Source: Rhodoligotrophos defluvii
GTDB lineage: Bacteria; Pseudomonadota; Alphaproteobacteria; Rhizobiales; Im1
Direction: 5' to 3'
Assembly: GCF_005281615.1 (NCBI RefSeq)
Contig: NZ_SZZM01000008.1
Coordinates: 170,958-234,957, forward strand
DNA: 64,000 bases
The translations under genes were made by a program, and so were the position numbers. Below are positions 44,480 through 53,011 of the stretch, piece by piece (within the stretch, counting starts at the first letter, position 1; every line of letters begins with the position of its first letter). Below the pieces are notes generated by a model that ran no database searches, was not told the DNA's origin, and saw nothing but the letters and a program-made list of their open reading frames with translations.

Positions 44480-44507
44480 TTGACATCGGTCCAAATTTGT
44501 ACATAAT
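44480..44507 (+). promoter_or_regulatory. Promoter of the Xre/RES toxin-antitoxin operon
   Basis: A consensus -35 TTGACA (44480-44485) is separated by 16 bp from CATAAT (44502-44507). Transcription would start near 44514, which rules out an upstream ATG at 44506 as the antitoxin start and supports ATG 44527. Confidence 0.6.
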
Positions 44508-44516
44508 GTCCAAATT
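44489..44516. promoter_or_regulatory. Direct-repeat operator overlapping the toxin-antitoxin promoter
   Basis: GTCCAAATT occurs at 44489-44497 and again at 44508-44516, 19 bp apart, about two helical turns. One copy sits between -35 and -10, the other just after -10. This is well placed for autorepression by the antitoxin; function is inference. Confidence 0.5.
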
Positions 44517-44526
44517 GGAGAACGTC

Positions 44527-44967
44527 ATGGTGGATCATCGAGCCGCTGCGGCTGCAGCACTGGCAGAACAGCCGGACATCGACCTCAGCGTCAGGAAACA
44601 GCGCGAGGCCTTGTCTGCGCCTGCGGTCCGCCTGTTTCTTAATATGGCCGACCGCTGGCAGCTGTCGGTCGGGGATCGGCAGGTGCTCCTGGGGGGCATT
44701 GCCCGACAGACCTATCACAACTGGCAGAGCGGCCGGATTTCGGTGCTGTCGCGCGATCAACTGGAACGTGTCTCGCTGGTGCTCGGCATCTACAAGGCGC
44801 TCAAGCTGGTGTTCGCCGACGATGAAGGCGCGATGCGCTGGCTGAAGAGCCCCAACCACGACGTGCCGTTCGCCGGGCGTTCGCCGCTTGCGCACATGCT
44901 GCGCGGCGGCATGGACGATCTCTTCGCGGTGCGGCGCTATCTCGATGCGTGGCGAGGCATGAAATGA
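44527..44967 (+). CDS. Xre/MbcA/ParS-type antitoxin (DUF2384)
   Basis: About 146 residues. The N-terminal helical HTH-like part includes LNMADRWQLSVGDRQVLLGGIARQTYHNWQ. The C-terminal toxin-binding domain has the conserved AMRWLKSPNHDVPFAGRSPLAHMLRGGMDDLFAVRRYLDAW, which is the DUF2384/MbcA signature. It neutralises the RES toxin and represses the operon. ATG 44527 is preceded by GGAGAA and agrees with the promoter; a longer frame exists upstream. It overlaps the toxin gene by 4 bp (ATGA). Confidence 0.9.
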   Translation: MVDHRAAAAAALAEQPDIDLSVRKQREALSAPAVRLFLNMADRWQLSVGDRQVLLGGIARQTYHNWQSGRISVLSRDQLERVSLVLGIYKALKLVFADDEGAMRWLKSPNHDVPFAGRSPLAHMLRGGMDDLFAVRRYLDAWRGMK

Positions 44968-45746
44968 CGGGTGCGGTGCGGGTGGCCCCGCTGCGCACCG
45001 CAAAGGTTGCCGCGCGCATGCACCGCTTGATCGCCAGCCGCTACCCGACCGTGGGCGTGTTCGACGATATCGCCGCCAGCGAAGAAGACCTGCGTGCGGC
45101 TTTCGCGCTGGAAGCGCTCACCAATGACCGCATGACCACCCTGACCCAGCGGCTGACCCTGTTCGAGCCCGGCGACATCGTCTCGGGCCCGACCGCGAGC
45201 CTGGTGATGGCCGCCTTCCTGCATGCGGACGACAAGGGCGGCCGTTTCACCGATGGCCGCCTCGGGGCCTGGTATGCGTCACTGGAGGTCGAGACGGCGG
45301 TGGCGGAGACCGTCTATCACTCGGAACGCCGGCTGCGTCTGTCCGAGGGTGGCTTCCCCAATGCGATCGAAATGCGCGAGCTGGTGAGCCGGGTGGATGC
45401 CAAGCTGGTGGACCTGCGCGGGCGCATGCAGGAGCGGCCCGAGCTCTACCATCCCACCGACTATTCGGCCGCGCAGGCCTTCGGGGTCGCTTTGCGCTGG
45501 CCCATACGCCAACAGATGAAGGACAGGCCCATGTCCGCACGCGAGATCGCCCAGGAGCGGGCGGGCCGGAACGGCATCGTCTATGACAGCGTCCGGCGGG
45601 AGGCGGGCACCTGCCTGTGTCTCTACAAGCCGGCGTTGGTGCAGCTGCCGGTGCTGCAAGGGGATCACTACCGCTATAGCTGGAGCGCCTCGGGCCGGCT
45701 GACCGTTGCCCGCATCAGCACGGTGGAGGCGCCGGTGGCGGGCTGA
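44964..45746 (+). CDS. RES-domain toxin (NAD+-degrading, MbcT-like)
   Basis: About 260 residues. The RES domain takes its name from conserved Arg, Glu and Ser. Here RLGAWYASLEVETAVAETVYH offers R99 and E115, and GIVYDSVRREAGTCLCLY offers S209. Known RES toxins (for example MbcT) break down NAD+ by phosphorolysis and stop growth. This family is paired with a DUF2384 antitoxin, exactly as seen upstream. ATG 44964 gives the 4-bp overlap expected for co-translation. It is longer than many RES toxins (about 150-190 aa) because of an N-terminal extension of about 85 residues. Confidence 0.88.
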   Translation: MTGAVRVAPLRTAKVAARMHRLIASRYPTVGVFDDIAASEEDLRAAFALEALTNDRMTTLTQRLTLFEPGDIVSGPTASLVMAAFLHADDKGGRFTDGRLGAWYASLEVETAVAETVYHSERRLRLSEGGFPNAIEMRELVSRVDAKLVDLRGRMQERPELYHPTDYSAAQAFGVALRWPIRQQMKDRPMSAREIAQERAGRNGIVYDSVRREAGTCLCLYKPALVQLPVLQGDHYRYSWSASGRLTVARISTVEAPVAG

Positions 45747-45788
45747 GCGGGCGGGCCGGCGGCCGGGTGGTACCAGCGACCGCAGCGT

Positions 45789-47123
45789 CTATTGCTTGCT
45801 TCCCAGCCGCTCCAGCACGCGATCACGGCCGATGAGCGGCAGGAGGCCGGCCAGTTCCGGCCCGTGGTCGAGCCCGGTGATCGCCCGGCGCAGCGGCATG
45901 AACAGCGCCTTGCCTTTGCGCCCGGTTGCAGCTTTCACGCCGTTCGTCCAGTCGCGCCACGTATCGGCGCCCCATGGCTCGTGCGGCAGCAGGCGTGCCG
46001 CCTCGGCGATGAAGTCGGGCTCGTCGATGTCGGGCTCGACCGGCCCCGTTACGACGCGCCACCAGTCGGCCGCCTCCGCCACGGTGGCGAGATTACCGCG
46101 CACCGCCAGCCAGAACGGCTCACCGCCGCCCACGCCTAGAGTCGCGAGCCGGTCGGCCACCGCCCTATAAGGCAGGCCATGGATCAGGCGGGCATTGAGC
46201 GCCTTGAGCTCAGCCTCGTCGAAGCGCACCGGGGCGCGCGACAGCTTGGCAAGATCGAAGCTGGCGACGAGCTCGGCCATATCCGCGTGGGGCTGCACCG
46301 TTTCCGAGGTGCCGAGCATGGCCGCAAGGGTGACGATCGCCATGGGCTCGATGCCGGCTTCGCGCAGGCTTTCTATGGAGAGCGCGCCGGTGCGCTTGGA
46401 CAGGCCCTGGCCTTCGGCGCCGAGCAGGAGGCTGTGATGGGCGAATTCCGGCGCCTTCGCGCCTAAGGCTTCGAACAGCTGGATCTGCACGGCGGTATTG
46501 GTGACGTGGTCTTCGCCGCGGATCACGTGGGTCACGCTCTTGTCGATGTCATCGACCACGCTGGGCAGGGTGTAGAGATAGCTGCCGTCGTGGCGCACCA
46601 GCACAGGGTCGGACAGGCTGTCAAAGGCGAACGACTGATGCCCCCGGATATGGTCATCCCACTCGACCCGCCGGTCGTCCAGCAGGAAGCGCCAGTGCGG
46701 CCGGCGGCCCTCCGCTTCAAGACTTGCCCTTTCCTCCGCCGAAAGCTCGAGCGCGCTGCGGTCATAGACCGGCGGTAGGCCGCGGGCCAGCTGCCGCTTG
46801 CGCTTGCGTTCGAGCTCGTCCGGCGTCTCGTAGCAGGCATAGAGCCGGCCGGCTGCCCGGAGCTGGTCGGCGGCTTCGTCATAACGGGCCAGCCGGTCCG
46901 ACTGGCGGAACACCGTATCCGGCTGGAGGCCGAGCCAGGTGAGATCCTCCTCGATGCCGCGGGCGAAAGCCTCGGTCGAGCGGGCGGTGTCGGTGTCGTC
47001 GAGGCGCAGCAGAAATTCGCCACCGGTCTTGCGCGCGAACAGCCAGTTGAGCACCGCGGTGCGGGCATTGCCGATATGAATCCGGCCAGTCGGGCTCGGC
47101 GCAAAGCGCACCCTGGTTGCCAT
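45789..47123 (-). CDS. gltX: Glutamate-tRNA ligase (short form)
   Basis: A 444-residue class I synthetase charging tRNA(Glu), or both tRNA(Glu) and tRNA(Gln). The HIGH-like motif is [18 protein letters not shown] and the KMSKS-like motif is [12 protein letters not shown], with [19 protein letters not shown]. Many alphaproteobacteria carry two GluRS genes; whether another copy exists cannot be seen here. It starts 5 bp after nadE ends on the same strand, so the two are co-transcribed. The C-terminal anticodon-binding half is present. Confidence 0.94.
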   Translation of the reverse strand: MATRVRFAPSPTGRIHIGNARTAVLNWLFARKTGGEFLLRLDDTDTARSTEAFARGIEEDLTWLGLQPDTVFRQSDRLARYDEAADQLRAAGRLYACYETPDELERKRKRQLARGLPPVYDRSALELSAEERASLEAEGRRPHWRFLLDDRRVEWDDHIRGHQSFAFDSLSDPVLVRHDGSYLYTLPSVVDDIDKSVTHVIRGEDHVTNTAVQIQLFEALGAKAPEFAHHSLLLGAEGQGLSKRTGALSIESLREAGIEPMAIVTLAAMLGTSETVQPHADMAELVASFDLAKLSRAPVRFDEAELKALNARLIHGLPYRAVADRLATLGVGGGEPFWLAVRGNLATVAEAADWWRVVTGPVEPDIDEPDFIAEAARLLPHEPWGADTWRDWTNGVKAATGRKGKALFMPLRRAITGLDHGPELAGLLPLIGRDRVLERLGSKQ

Positions 47124-47128
47124 GGTGA

Positions 47129-48790
47129 TCAGCCTCGATCGCGAAAATGATTGGTGATGGGATAGCGCCGGTCCCGGCCAAAATTACGGCGGGTGAGCTT
47201 GACGCCGGGGGCGGCCTGGCGCCGCTTGTATTCGGCGCGATAAAGCATCTGCTCCACCCGCTCCACCATGGCGCGGTCAAAGCCGCGGGCGGTGATCTCC
47301 TCGACGGACGCATCCTCCTCCACCAGCCCGCGCAGAATGGCATCGAGCACGGGGTAAGGCGGCAGGCTGTCTTCGTCCTTCTGGCCGGGCCTCAGCTCGG
47401 CCGTCGGCGCCTTGGTGATGATCCGTTCCGGGATCACGCGGCCCTCCGGACCCTTGCAGCCCTTCGGCCGCCGCTGATTGCGCAGCCTCGCCAGGGCGAA
47501 CACGTCGGTCTTGTAGATGTCCTTGATCGGGTTGAAGCCGCCGTTCATGTCGCCGTACAACGTGGCATAGCCAACCGATACCTCGGATTTGTTGCCGGTG
47601 GTGACCAACATCGGCCCGCGCGCGTTGGAGATTGCCATGAGCAAGAGGCCGCGCATTCGCGACTGGATATTCTCTTCTGCAAGACCGGACGGATGGCCGT
47701 CGAGTACCGGCGCGAGCGTCTGGTCGGCGGCGGCAACCGCATCATCGATCGGCAGCGCCTGATAGCCGACCCCGAGCAGGCGGGCACAGGCTTCCGCATC
47801 CTCCAGGCTGGTGCGGCTGGTGTGGCGGTAGGGCAGCATCACGCAACTGACCCGGTCTGCCCCGAGCGCATCCACTGCGATGGCCGCACAGAGCGCGCTG
47901 TCGATGCCGCCGGACAAGCCGAGCACCACGCCGGGAAAGCCATTCTTGCGTACATAATCGCCCAGGCCGAGGACGCAGGCCAGATAGATCCCCTCGAGAC
48001 CCTCCTCGATCAAGGCCCGTTCGGCGGCAGCGCACCGCCATTCATCCCCCTGACGCCGCCAGCGGGTGAGGGTGATGCGCTCTTCCCAGCCCGGGAGCTG
48101 CACGGCGAGGCTGCGGTCAGCATTGAGCACGAAGGAGGCGCCGTCGAACACCAGCTCGTCCTGTCCGCCGAGCTGGTTGACATAGGCCAGAGGCAGGCCG
48201 GTCTCCGTCACCCGCGCCACGGCCTGCTGCATGCGAAAATCGTGCTTTCCGGCCTCGAAGGGCGAACCATTCGGCACCAGCAGGATCTCGGCCCCGGCCT
48301 CCTGCAGGCATTCGCAGGCTTCCTCGGTCCAGATGTCCTCGCAGATCGGCAGGCCCAGGCGAATGCCGCGGAAGTTCACCGGCCCCGGCGCCGGCCCTGC
48401 CGCAAAGACACGCTTCTCGTCGAACACACCGTAATTGGGCAGATTGTGCTTATAGCGCACGGTGACGATCCGCCCGGCGTCGAGCAACGCGACCGCATTG
48501 TACACATGGCCGTTCTGGCGCCACGGGGTGCCGATCACCACACCGGGGCCGCCGTCGGCCGTGTCGGCCGCCAAGGCCTCGACCGCGCGCAGCGATTGCG
48601 CGGCGAAGGACGGCTTTGCCGCGAGGTCCTCGGGCGGGTAGCCGCAGATGAACAGCTCGCTGAAGACCACGAGGTCCGCGCCCGCCGCCGCTGCTTCGGC
48701 CCGGGCGTGGCGGGCGCGCTTCAGGTTCTCCTCAATGGCGCCCACGACGGGGTTGAGCTGGGCGAGCGCTATGGCGATCTCGTCGGGCAT
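47129..48790 (-). CDS. nadE: Glutamine-dependent NAD+ synthetase
   Basis: A 553-residue fusion enzyme: an N-terminal nitrilase-type glutaminase and a C-terminal NAD synthetase. The glutaminase triad lies in [14 protein letters not shown] (Glu), [16 protein letters not shown] (Lys) and GLPICEDIW (Cys). The synthetase P-loop is [15 protein letters not shown], and [17 protein letters not shown] and [12 protein letters not shown] are typical. It makes NAD+ from deamido-NAD+, ATP and glutamine. It is upstream of gltX in one operon and is about 1.4 kb beyond an NAD+-degrading RES toxin gene. Confidence 0.96.
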   Translation of the reverse strand: MPDEIAIALAQLNPVVGAIEENLKRARHARAEAAAAGADLVVFSELFICGYPPEDLAAKPSFAAQSLRAVEALAADTADGGPGVVIGTPWRQNGHVYNAVALLDAGRIVTVRYKHNLPNYGVFDEKRVFAAGPAPGPVNFRGIRLGLPICEDIWTEEACECLQEAGAEILLVPNGSPFEAGKHDFRMQQAVARVTETGLPLAYVNQLGGQDELVFDGASFVLNADRSLAVQLPGWEERITLTRWRRQGDEWRCAAAERALIEEGLEGIYLACVLGLGDYVRKNGFPGVVLGLSGGIDSALCAAIAVDALGADRVSCVMLPYRHTSRTSLEDAEACARLLGVGYQALPIDDAVAAADQTLAPVLDGHPSGLAEENIQSRMRGLLLMAISNARGPMLVTTGNKSEVSVGYATLYGDMNGGFNPIKDIYKTDVFALARLRNQRRPKGCKGPEGRVIPERIITKAPTAELRPGQKDEDSLPPYPVLDAILRGLVEEDASVEEITARGFDRAMVERVEQMLYRAEYKRRQAAPGVKLTRRNFGRDRRYPITNHFRDRG

Positions 48791-48929
48791 GGTGCTCTCT
48801 TACCCCCGGCACTTTCCGGGAGCAATGCTCCGCACTGCGGCGCGGCCTTGTTTCAACGGCCTGTTAGGAAATCATGCGCAGAGTTCTGCTACCGATGTGA
48901 GATCGGAGTGCGCGCCCGGAGGATTGAGT

Positions 48930-49841
48930 ATGCGCTGGCAAGATCAACGTCGCAGCACCAACGTCGACGACGAGCGCGGGGCCGGTGGGGGCTTGGGCGA
49001 CGGTAGTGGCGGGGGAATGCGTATTCCCGTGGGCGGGCGAGGCGGCATCGGCCTCGTGGGCCTGGTGGTGGTGCTCGGCCTGTCTTATTTCCTGGGCGTC
49101 GACCCCCGGGTGCTGCTTGACGGCATGAACAACGGCAGCGTGGCCACCGGCCCGCAGCAGACGACCGGGCAGGGCACCCAGACCGCGGGCGAGACCAACG
49201 ACCAGATGAAGGATTTCGTCTCCGCGGTGCTGGGCAGCACGGAAGACACCTGGAGCCGCATCCTGCCGACCCTGGGCGTCCAGTATACGGATCCGACCCT
49301 GGTGCTGTTCAGCGGCGGCATCCAGTCGGCCTGCGGCTATGCCCAGACGGCCATGGGGCCATTCTACTGCCCGGGCGATCAGAAGGTGTATATCGACTTG
49401 TCCTTCTACAAGGAACTCCGGGACAGGCTCGGCGCGCCGGGCGATTTCGCCCAGGCCTATGTGATCGCCCATGAGGTTGGCCATCACGTGCAGACGCTCC
49501 TGGGCATAACGCAGAAAGTCGATTCCCTTCGCAGCCAGCTCAGCGAAGAACAGCAGAACCAGCTTTCGATCCGGGTCGAGCTGCAGGCGGACTGCTTCGC
49601 CGGGGTATGGGCGAATCAGGCCAATCAGCAGACGCACCTGCTGGACCAGGGCGACGTGGAGGAGGGGCTGAACGCCGCTGCTGCGGTCGGCGACGACCGG
49701 CTCCAGGAGGAATCCCAGGGCTATGTGGTGCCGGAGTCCTTCACCCATGGCACGTCCGAGCAACGCGTCCGCTGGTTCCGCAAGGGCCTGAGCACCGGCG
49801 ACCCCCGTCAGTGCGATACCTTCAGCGCCAACCCGCTGTAG
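48930..49841 (+). CDS. Neutral zinc metallopeptidase (YpfJ/KPN_02809 family)
   Basis: About 303 residues. It has a Gly-rich cytoplasmic N-terminus (GAGGGLGDGSGGG), a single transmembrane helix (GGIGLVGLVVVLGLSYFLGV, about 38-57) and a large exported domain with the zincin motif HEVGHH (181-186) and a distal Glu region (VELQADCFAGVWANQ). FYCPGDQKVYIDLSFYKEL is typical of the family. The substrate is unknown. ATG 48930 has GGAGG 7 bp upstream. It is divergent from nadE. Confidence 0.92.
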   Translation: MRWQDQRRSTNVDDERGAGGGLGDGSGGGMRIPVGGRGGIGLVGLVVVLGLSYFLGVDPRVLLDGMNNGSVATGPQQTTGQGTQTAGETNDQMKDFVSAVLGSTEDTWSRILPTLGVQYTDPTLVLFSGGIQSACGYAQTAMGPFYCPGDQKVYIDLSFYKELRDRLGAPGDFAQAYVIAHEVGHHVQTLLGITQKVDSLRSQLSEEQQNQLSIRVELQADCFAGVWANQANQQTHLLDQGDVEEGLNAAAAVGDDRLQEESQGYVVPESFTHGTSEQRVRWFRKGLSTGDPRQCDTFSANPL

Positions 49842-49847
49842 GCCGGC

Positions 49848-50591
49848 TCACAACCCATTATCGACGAGGAACCCTTCGAGGGCCGCGTTGAACACGGTCG
49901 GCCGCTCGAAGGGCAGCATGTGGCCCGCGCCCGGCACCATCACATAAATCCCTTGCGGGATCCTCCGCGCCATCTTCTCCGAGACCACCGGCGGCGATGC
50001 CTTGTCGTGCTCGCCGACGATGACCAGGGTGGGGCAGCCGATCGCGCCCAATGTGGCGCGCGCATCGAAGGTGGTGAGCAGGTTTATATAGGCGCGGTAT
50101 GTCTCGGGCGGTGTGGCCGCCAGAGCCTTCTCCGTCAAGGCCACGCAGTCGAGGTCCGGATCTTCCCCGACCATGGCTGCGGTGGCGGGGCCTGCGAAAT
50201 CCGCCATGGGGATGCCGCGGTCGAGCGGCTCCAGGCGCTCGCGGATGAACTGCTGCTGGAACGCGCCTTTCGGATCGCCGAAGGCCGGGCTTGTGGACAC
50301 CAGGGCAAGCCCCGCCACGCGCTCCGGTGCCCGGGCGACAACGGTCTGCGCCAGCATGCCGCCCAAGGAATGGCCCACCAGCACCGCCCGTTTGATCTGC
50401 GCCGCATCGAGATCGGCGAGCAGGGCCTCGGCCAGCGCCGGGAAGGTGAGGGGGTGAAGCAGTGGCTTGCCCTTGCAGCCCGGCGCGTCCCAAGCCAGCA
50501 CGTTGCGCTCGCGCGCGAAATGCTGCTCTTGGCGAAACCAGATCTCGCCTGCACCGCCAAGGCCGTGGATGAACACCAGCGCCGACTTCAT
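49848..50591 (-). CDS. Alpha/beta hydrolase (pimeloyl-ACP esterase/3-oxoadipate lactonase-like)
   Basis: A 247-residue cytosolic hydrolase. FIHGLGGAGEIWF is the HGG-type oxyanion motif, GHSLGG the nucleophile elbow (Ser), VIVGEHDKASPP the acidic residue region and GAGHMLPFE the catalytic His. This matches a broad group that includes BioH-like esterases and PcaD-like lactonases; substrate unknown. It stops 6 bp after the convergent metallopeptidase stop and is divergent from folA. Confidence 0.87.
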   Translation of the reverse strand: MKSALVFIHGLGGAGEIWFRQEQHFARERNVLAWDAPGCKGKPLLHPLTFPALAEALLADLDAAQIKRAVLVGHSLGGMLAQTVVARAPERVAGLALVSTSPAFGDPKGAFQQQFIRERLEPLDRGIPMADFAGPATAAMVGEDPDLDCVALTEKALAATPPETYRAYINLLTTFDARATLGAIGCPTLVIVGEHDKASPPVVSEKMARRIPQGIYVMVPGAGHMLPFERPTVFNAALEGFLVDNGL

Positions 50592-50679
50592 GGACAGAAC
50601 TCTCCCGGACCCTTAAATGACGTTCAGAAGGAACAGCACGTTCAGGGCGTGACATGTCGCGGCGCGAGAGGCAAGCCTC

Positions 50680-51198
50680 ATGAAGATCACTTTCGTGGTC
50701 GCCGTTGCCGAGAACGGCGTCATCGGAGCGCGGGGCGGCCTGCCGTGGCACCTGCCATCGGACCTCAGGCGGTTTCGCAAGATCACCATCGGCAAGCCGG
50801 TGATCATGGGGCGCAGGACTTACGAGTCCATCGGCCGGCCGCTGCCTGGCCGCGACAATATCGTGATCACCCAGTCCGAGACCTTCGCGCCGGAAGGGGT
50901 CTATGTGGTGCGCTCGACGGAGGCGGCGCTGCGGCTGGGCGCGGCCAAGGCGATGGAGCGGGGAGTGAGCGAGATAGCGGTGATCGGCGGCTCGGCCATC
51001 TTCCGTGACATGCTGCCTTTGGCCGATCGTATCTATCTGACCCGGGTGCATGATTCTCCCCCCGGCGATGTCCATTTCCCCGACCTGCCACGCAACCAGT
51101 GGCGCGAGGTGGAGCGGCAAAGCTTCACGGCGGAAGAGGGGGAAAGTGCCGATACGACGCTGATCGTCCTGGAGCGGCTGGCCACGGGCGCGCAATAG
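50680..51198 (+). CDS. folA: Dihydrofolate reductase
   Basis: A 172-residue NADPH-dependent enzyme that reduces dihydrofolate to tetrahydrofolate. Signatures are VVAVAENGVIGARGGLPWHLPSDLRRF (PWHLP with the substrate Asp region), GKPVIMGRRTYESIGRPLPGRDNIVIT and AVIGGSAIFRDML. Length is normal. No thymidylate synthase gene lies next to it, although thyA-folA pairs are common in the group. Confidence 0.96.
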   Translation: MKITFVVAVAENGVIGARGGLPWHLPSDLRRFRKITIGKPVIMGRRTYESIGRPLPGRDNIVITQSETFAPEGVYVVRSTEAALRLGAAKAMERGVSEIAVIGGSAIFRDMLPLADRIYLTRVHDSPPGDVHFPDLPRNQWREVERQSFTAEEGESADTTLIVLERLATGAQ

Positions 51199-51289
51199 CT
51201 TTACGTGAGCCGCGTCCGATGGCAGAGCGATCAGGACTTGGCCGCCAGGCACGTTCACTTGCGCGGCGGCGCGGCATGAAAGGCTTGAT

Positions 51290-52681
51290 ATGACCAGAGA
51301 CGCAGCGGTTTACCGGTCGGTGCTGGACGAGATCGGCAATACGCCGATGCATGAGGTAACTCGGCTCGACACGGGTAAATGCCGGCTGTTGCTGAAGCTC
51401 GAGAACCAGAATCCGGGCGGATCCATCAAGGACCGCATCGGCCGCTCCATGATCGAGGCCGCCGAGCGCTCCGGCGCGCTCAAGCCGGGCGGCACCCTCA
51501 TCGAGGCCACCGCCGGCAATACCGGGCTGGGGCTGGCCCTCGTGGCGGCTCAGAAGGGCTACCGCCTCGTGCTGGTGGTGCCGGACAAGATGGCCCAGGA
51601 GAAGATCTTCCATCTGCGCGCCATGGGCGCGGAAGTCATCAATACCCGCTCGGACGTGGGCAAGGGCCACCCCGAATACTACCAGGACATGGCAGCGCGG
51701 CTTGCGGCGGAAAACGGGTGGTTCTACGTGAACCAGTTCGAGAACCCGGCCAATCCCGCCGCGCACGAGGCCACCACCGGGCCCGAGATCCTGGCCCAAT
51801 GCCGGCAGGCCGGCGTGGTGCCCGATGCGATCGTGTGCGGTGTCGGCTCCGGCGGCACGGTGACCGGCCTTTCCCGCTATTTCGCCAAGCACAATCCGGC
51901 AACCACCTTCGTGCTGGCCGACCCGGTGGGCTCAATCCTTGCCCATTATGTCGAGACGGGGGAGGTGAGCACCGAGCTCGGATCGTGGCTGGTCGAGGGC
52001 ATCGGCGAGGATTTCATCCCGCCGATCGCCGACCTTTCGCGGGTTTCCAAGGCCTATTCCATTAGCGACGCCGAGTCGCTGCGCACCGCGCGCGACCTGC
52101 TGCGGGCGGAAGGCATTCTCGCCGGCTCGTCCACCGGCACCCTCCTGGCCGCCGCCTTGCGCTATTGCCGAGAGCAGACCGAACCGAAGGTGGTGATCAC
52201 CCTGGTCTGCGACAGCGGCAATAAGTATTTGTCCAAGATGTACAACGACTTCTGGATGTTGGATCACGGACTGCTCGAACTTTCCCAGACCGGCGATCTC
52301 ACCGATCTCATCGCAAGGAAACATGCAGAGCAGCAGACGGTCACCGTGAGCCCGCAGACACCTCTGACCCAGGCCTATCGGCAGATGAAGCTACACGAGA
52401 TCTCGCAGCTGCCGGTGCTGGAAGAAGGGCAGCTGGTGGGGCTGCTGGACGAAGAGGACCTGCTGAGCCACGTCTGGCGCAACCGCGGGGCCTTCACCGG
52501 CCATGTGAGGGACGCGATGACGACAGGCCTCGTCAAGGTCGAGGCATCGGACAGTCTGGAACAGGTGCTCAACATTCTGGAGCGGGGCATGGTGGCGCCA
52601 GTCATGCGCGAGGGCGTGTTTCAGGGCCTGATCACCAAGATCGATATTCTGAACCACCTGCGCCTGCACGCCAACCGCTGA
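51290..52681 (+). CDS. Cystathionine beta-synthase with CBS-pair domain
   Basis: A 463-residue PLP enzyme. The PLP lysine is K47 (NQNPGGSIKDRIG) and the phosphate loop is CGVGSGGTVTGLSRY. Two CBS modules follow the catalytic core: about 345-402 (VTVSPQTPLTQAYRQMKLHEISQLPV) and about 407-463 (VRDAMTTGLVKVEASDSLEQVL). This layout is diagnostic for cystathionine beta-synthase rather than plain cysteine synthase. It condenses serine or O-acetylserine with homocysteine. The gene 330 bp downstream completes reverse transsulfuration. Confidence 0.93.
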   Translation: MTRDAAVYRSVLDEIGNTPMHEVTRLDTGKCRLLLKLENQNPGGSIKDRIGRSMIEAAERSGALKPGGTLIEATAGNTGLGLALVAAQKGYRLVLVVPDKMAQEKIFHLRAMGAEVINTRSDVGKGHPEYYQDMAARLAAENGWFYVNQFENPANPAAHEATTGPEILAQCRQAGVVPDAIVCGVGSGGTVTGLSRYFAKHNPATTFVLADPVGSILAHYVETGEVSTELGSWLVEGIGEDFIPPIADLSRVSKAYSISDAESLRTARDLLRAEGILAGSSTGTLLAAALRYCREQTEPKVVITLVCDSGNKYLSKMYNDFWMLDHGLLELSQTGDLTDLIARKHAEQQTVTVSPQTPLTQAYRQMKLHEISQLPVLEEGQLVGLLDEEDLLSHVWRNRGAFTGHVRDAMTTGLVKVEASDSLEQVLNILERGMVAPVMREGVFQGLITKIDILNHLRLHANR

Positions 52682-52713
52682 GAACCGAGATGCCGGCAAG
52701 CGTGCCCTTGTGG

Positions 52714-52747
52714 CCCTGGATGCCCCAGTCAAGCTGGGGCATGACGG
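52714..52747. repeat. REP-like hairpin element, copy 1
   Basis: TGCCCCAG (52721-52728), loop TCAAG, CTGGGGCA (52734-52741), with flanks CCCTGGA and TGACGG. It is an inverted copy relative to the element at 52773-52805. The pair lies in the gap between the two transsulfuration genes. Confidence 0.65.
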
Positions 52748-52772
52748 ATTTGCCTTGAACTCCAGGACCTTA

Positions 52773-52805
52773 CGTGATCACCGGGCTTGACTCGGTGATC
52801 CAGGG
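52773..52805. repeat. REP-like hairpin element, copy 2 (inverted)
   Basis: GATCACCG (52776-52783), 9-nt loop, CGGTGATC (52793-52800), flanked by CGT and CAGGG. Read on the minus strand it has the same frame as copy 1: CCCTGGAT, stem, AGTCAAGC, stem, ACG. The rest of the 330-bp gap (52682-53011) holds no gene that I can support. Confidence 0.65.
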
Positions 52806-53011
52806 CTAGTGAGGATGGTCGCGCCGTGCGGCCCGCGGTGCTCGGCTCAAGGCTCGACATGACGATTAGGCTTATGCTCCAATGGTTTGGATCGACGCCC
52901 GGTCCAGACAAGACAGCCCAGGTGTTGCGGAGGACAGGGCAGCTCGCCGCTTGCGGCGTCATCGCTTGCGCCTTATGAGGCTTGGCGAGAACACAGATAC
53001 GAGAGGCACCG

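Noticed and set aside
47147..49006. A 619-codon open frame antisense to nadE
   Set aside because: No recognisable motif and low-complexity composition. The nadE frame on the minus strand carries all the catalytic motifs.
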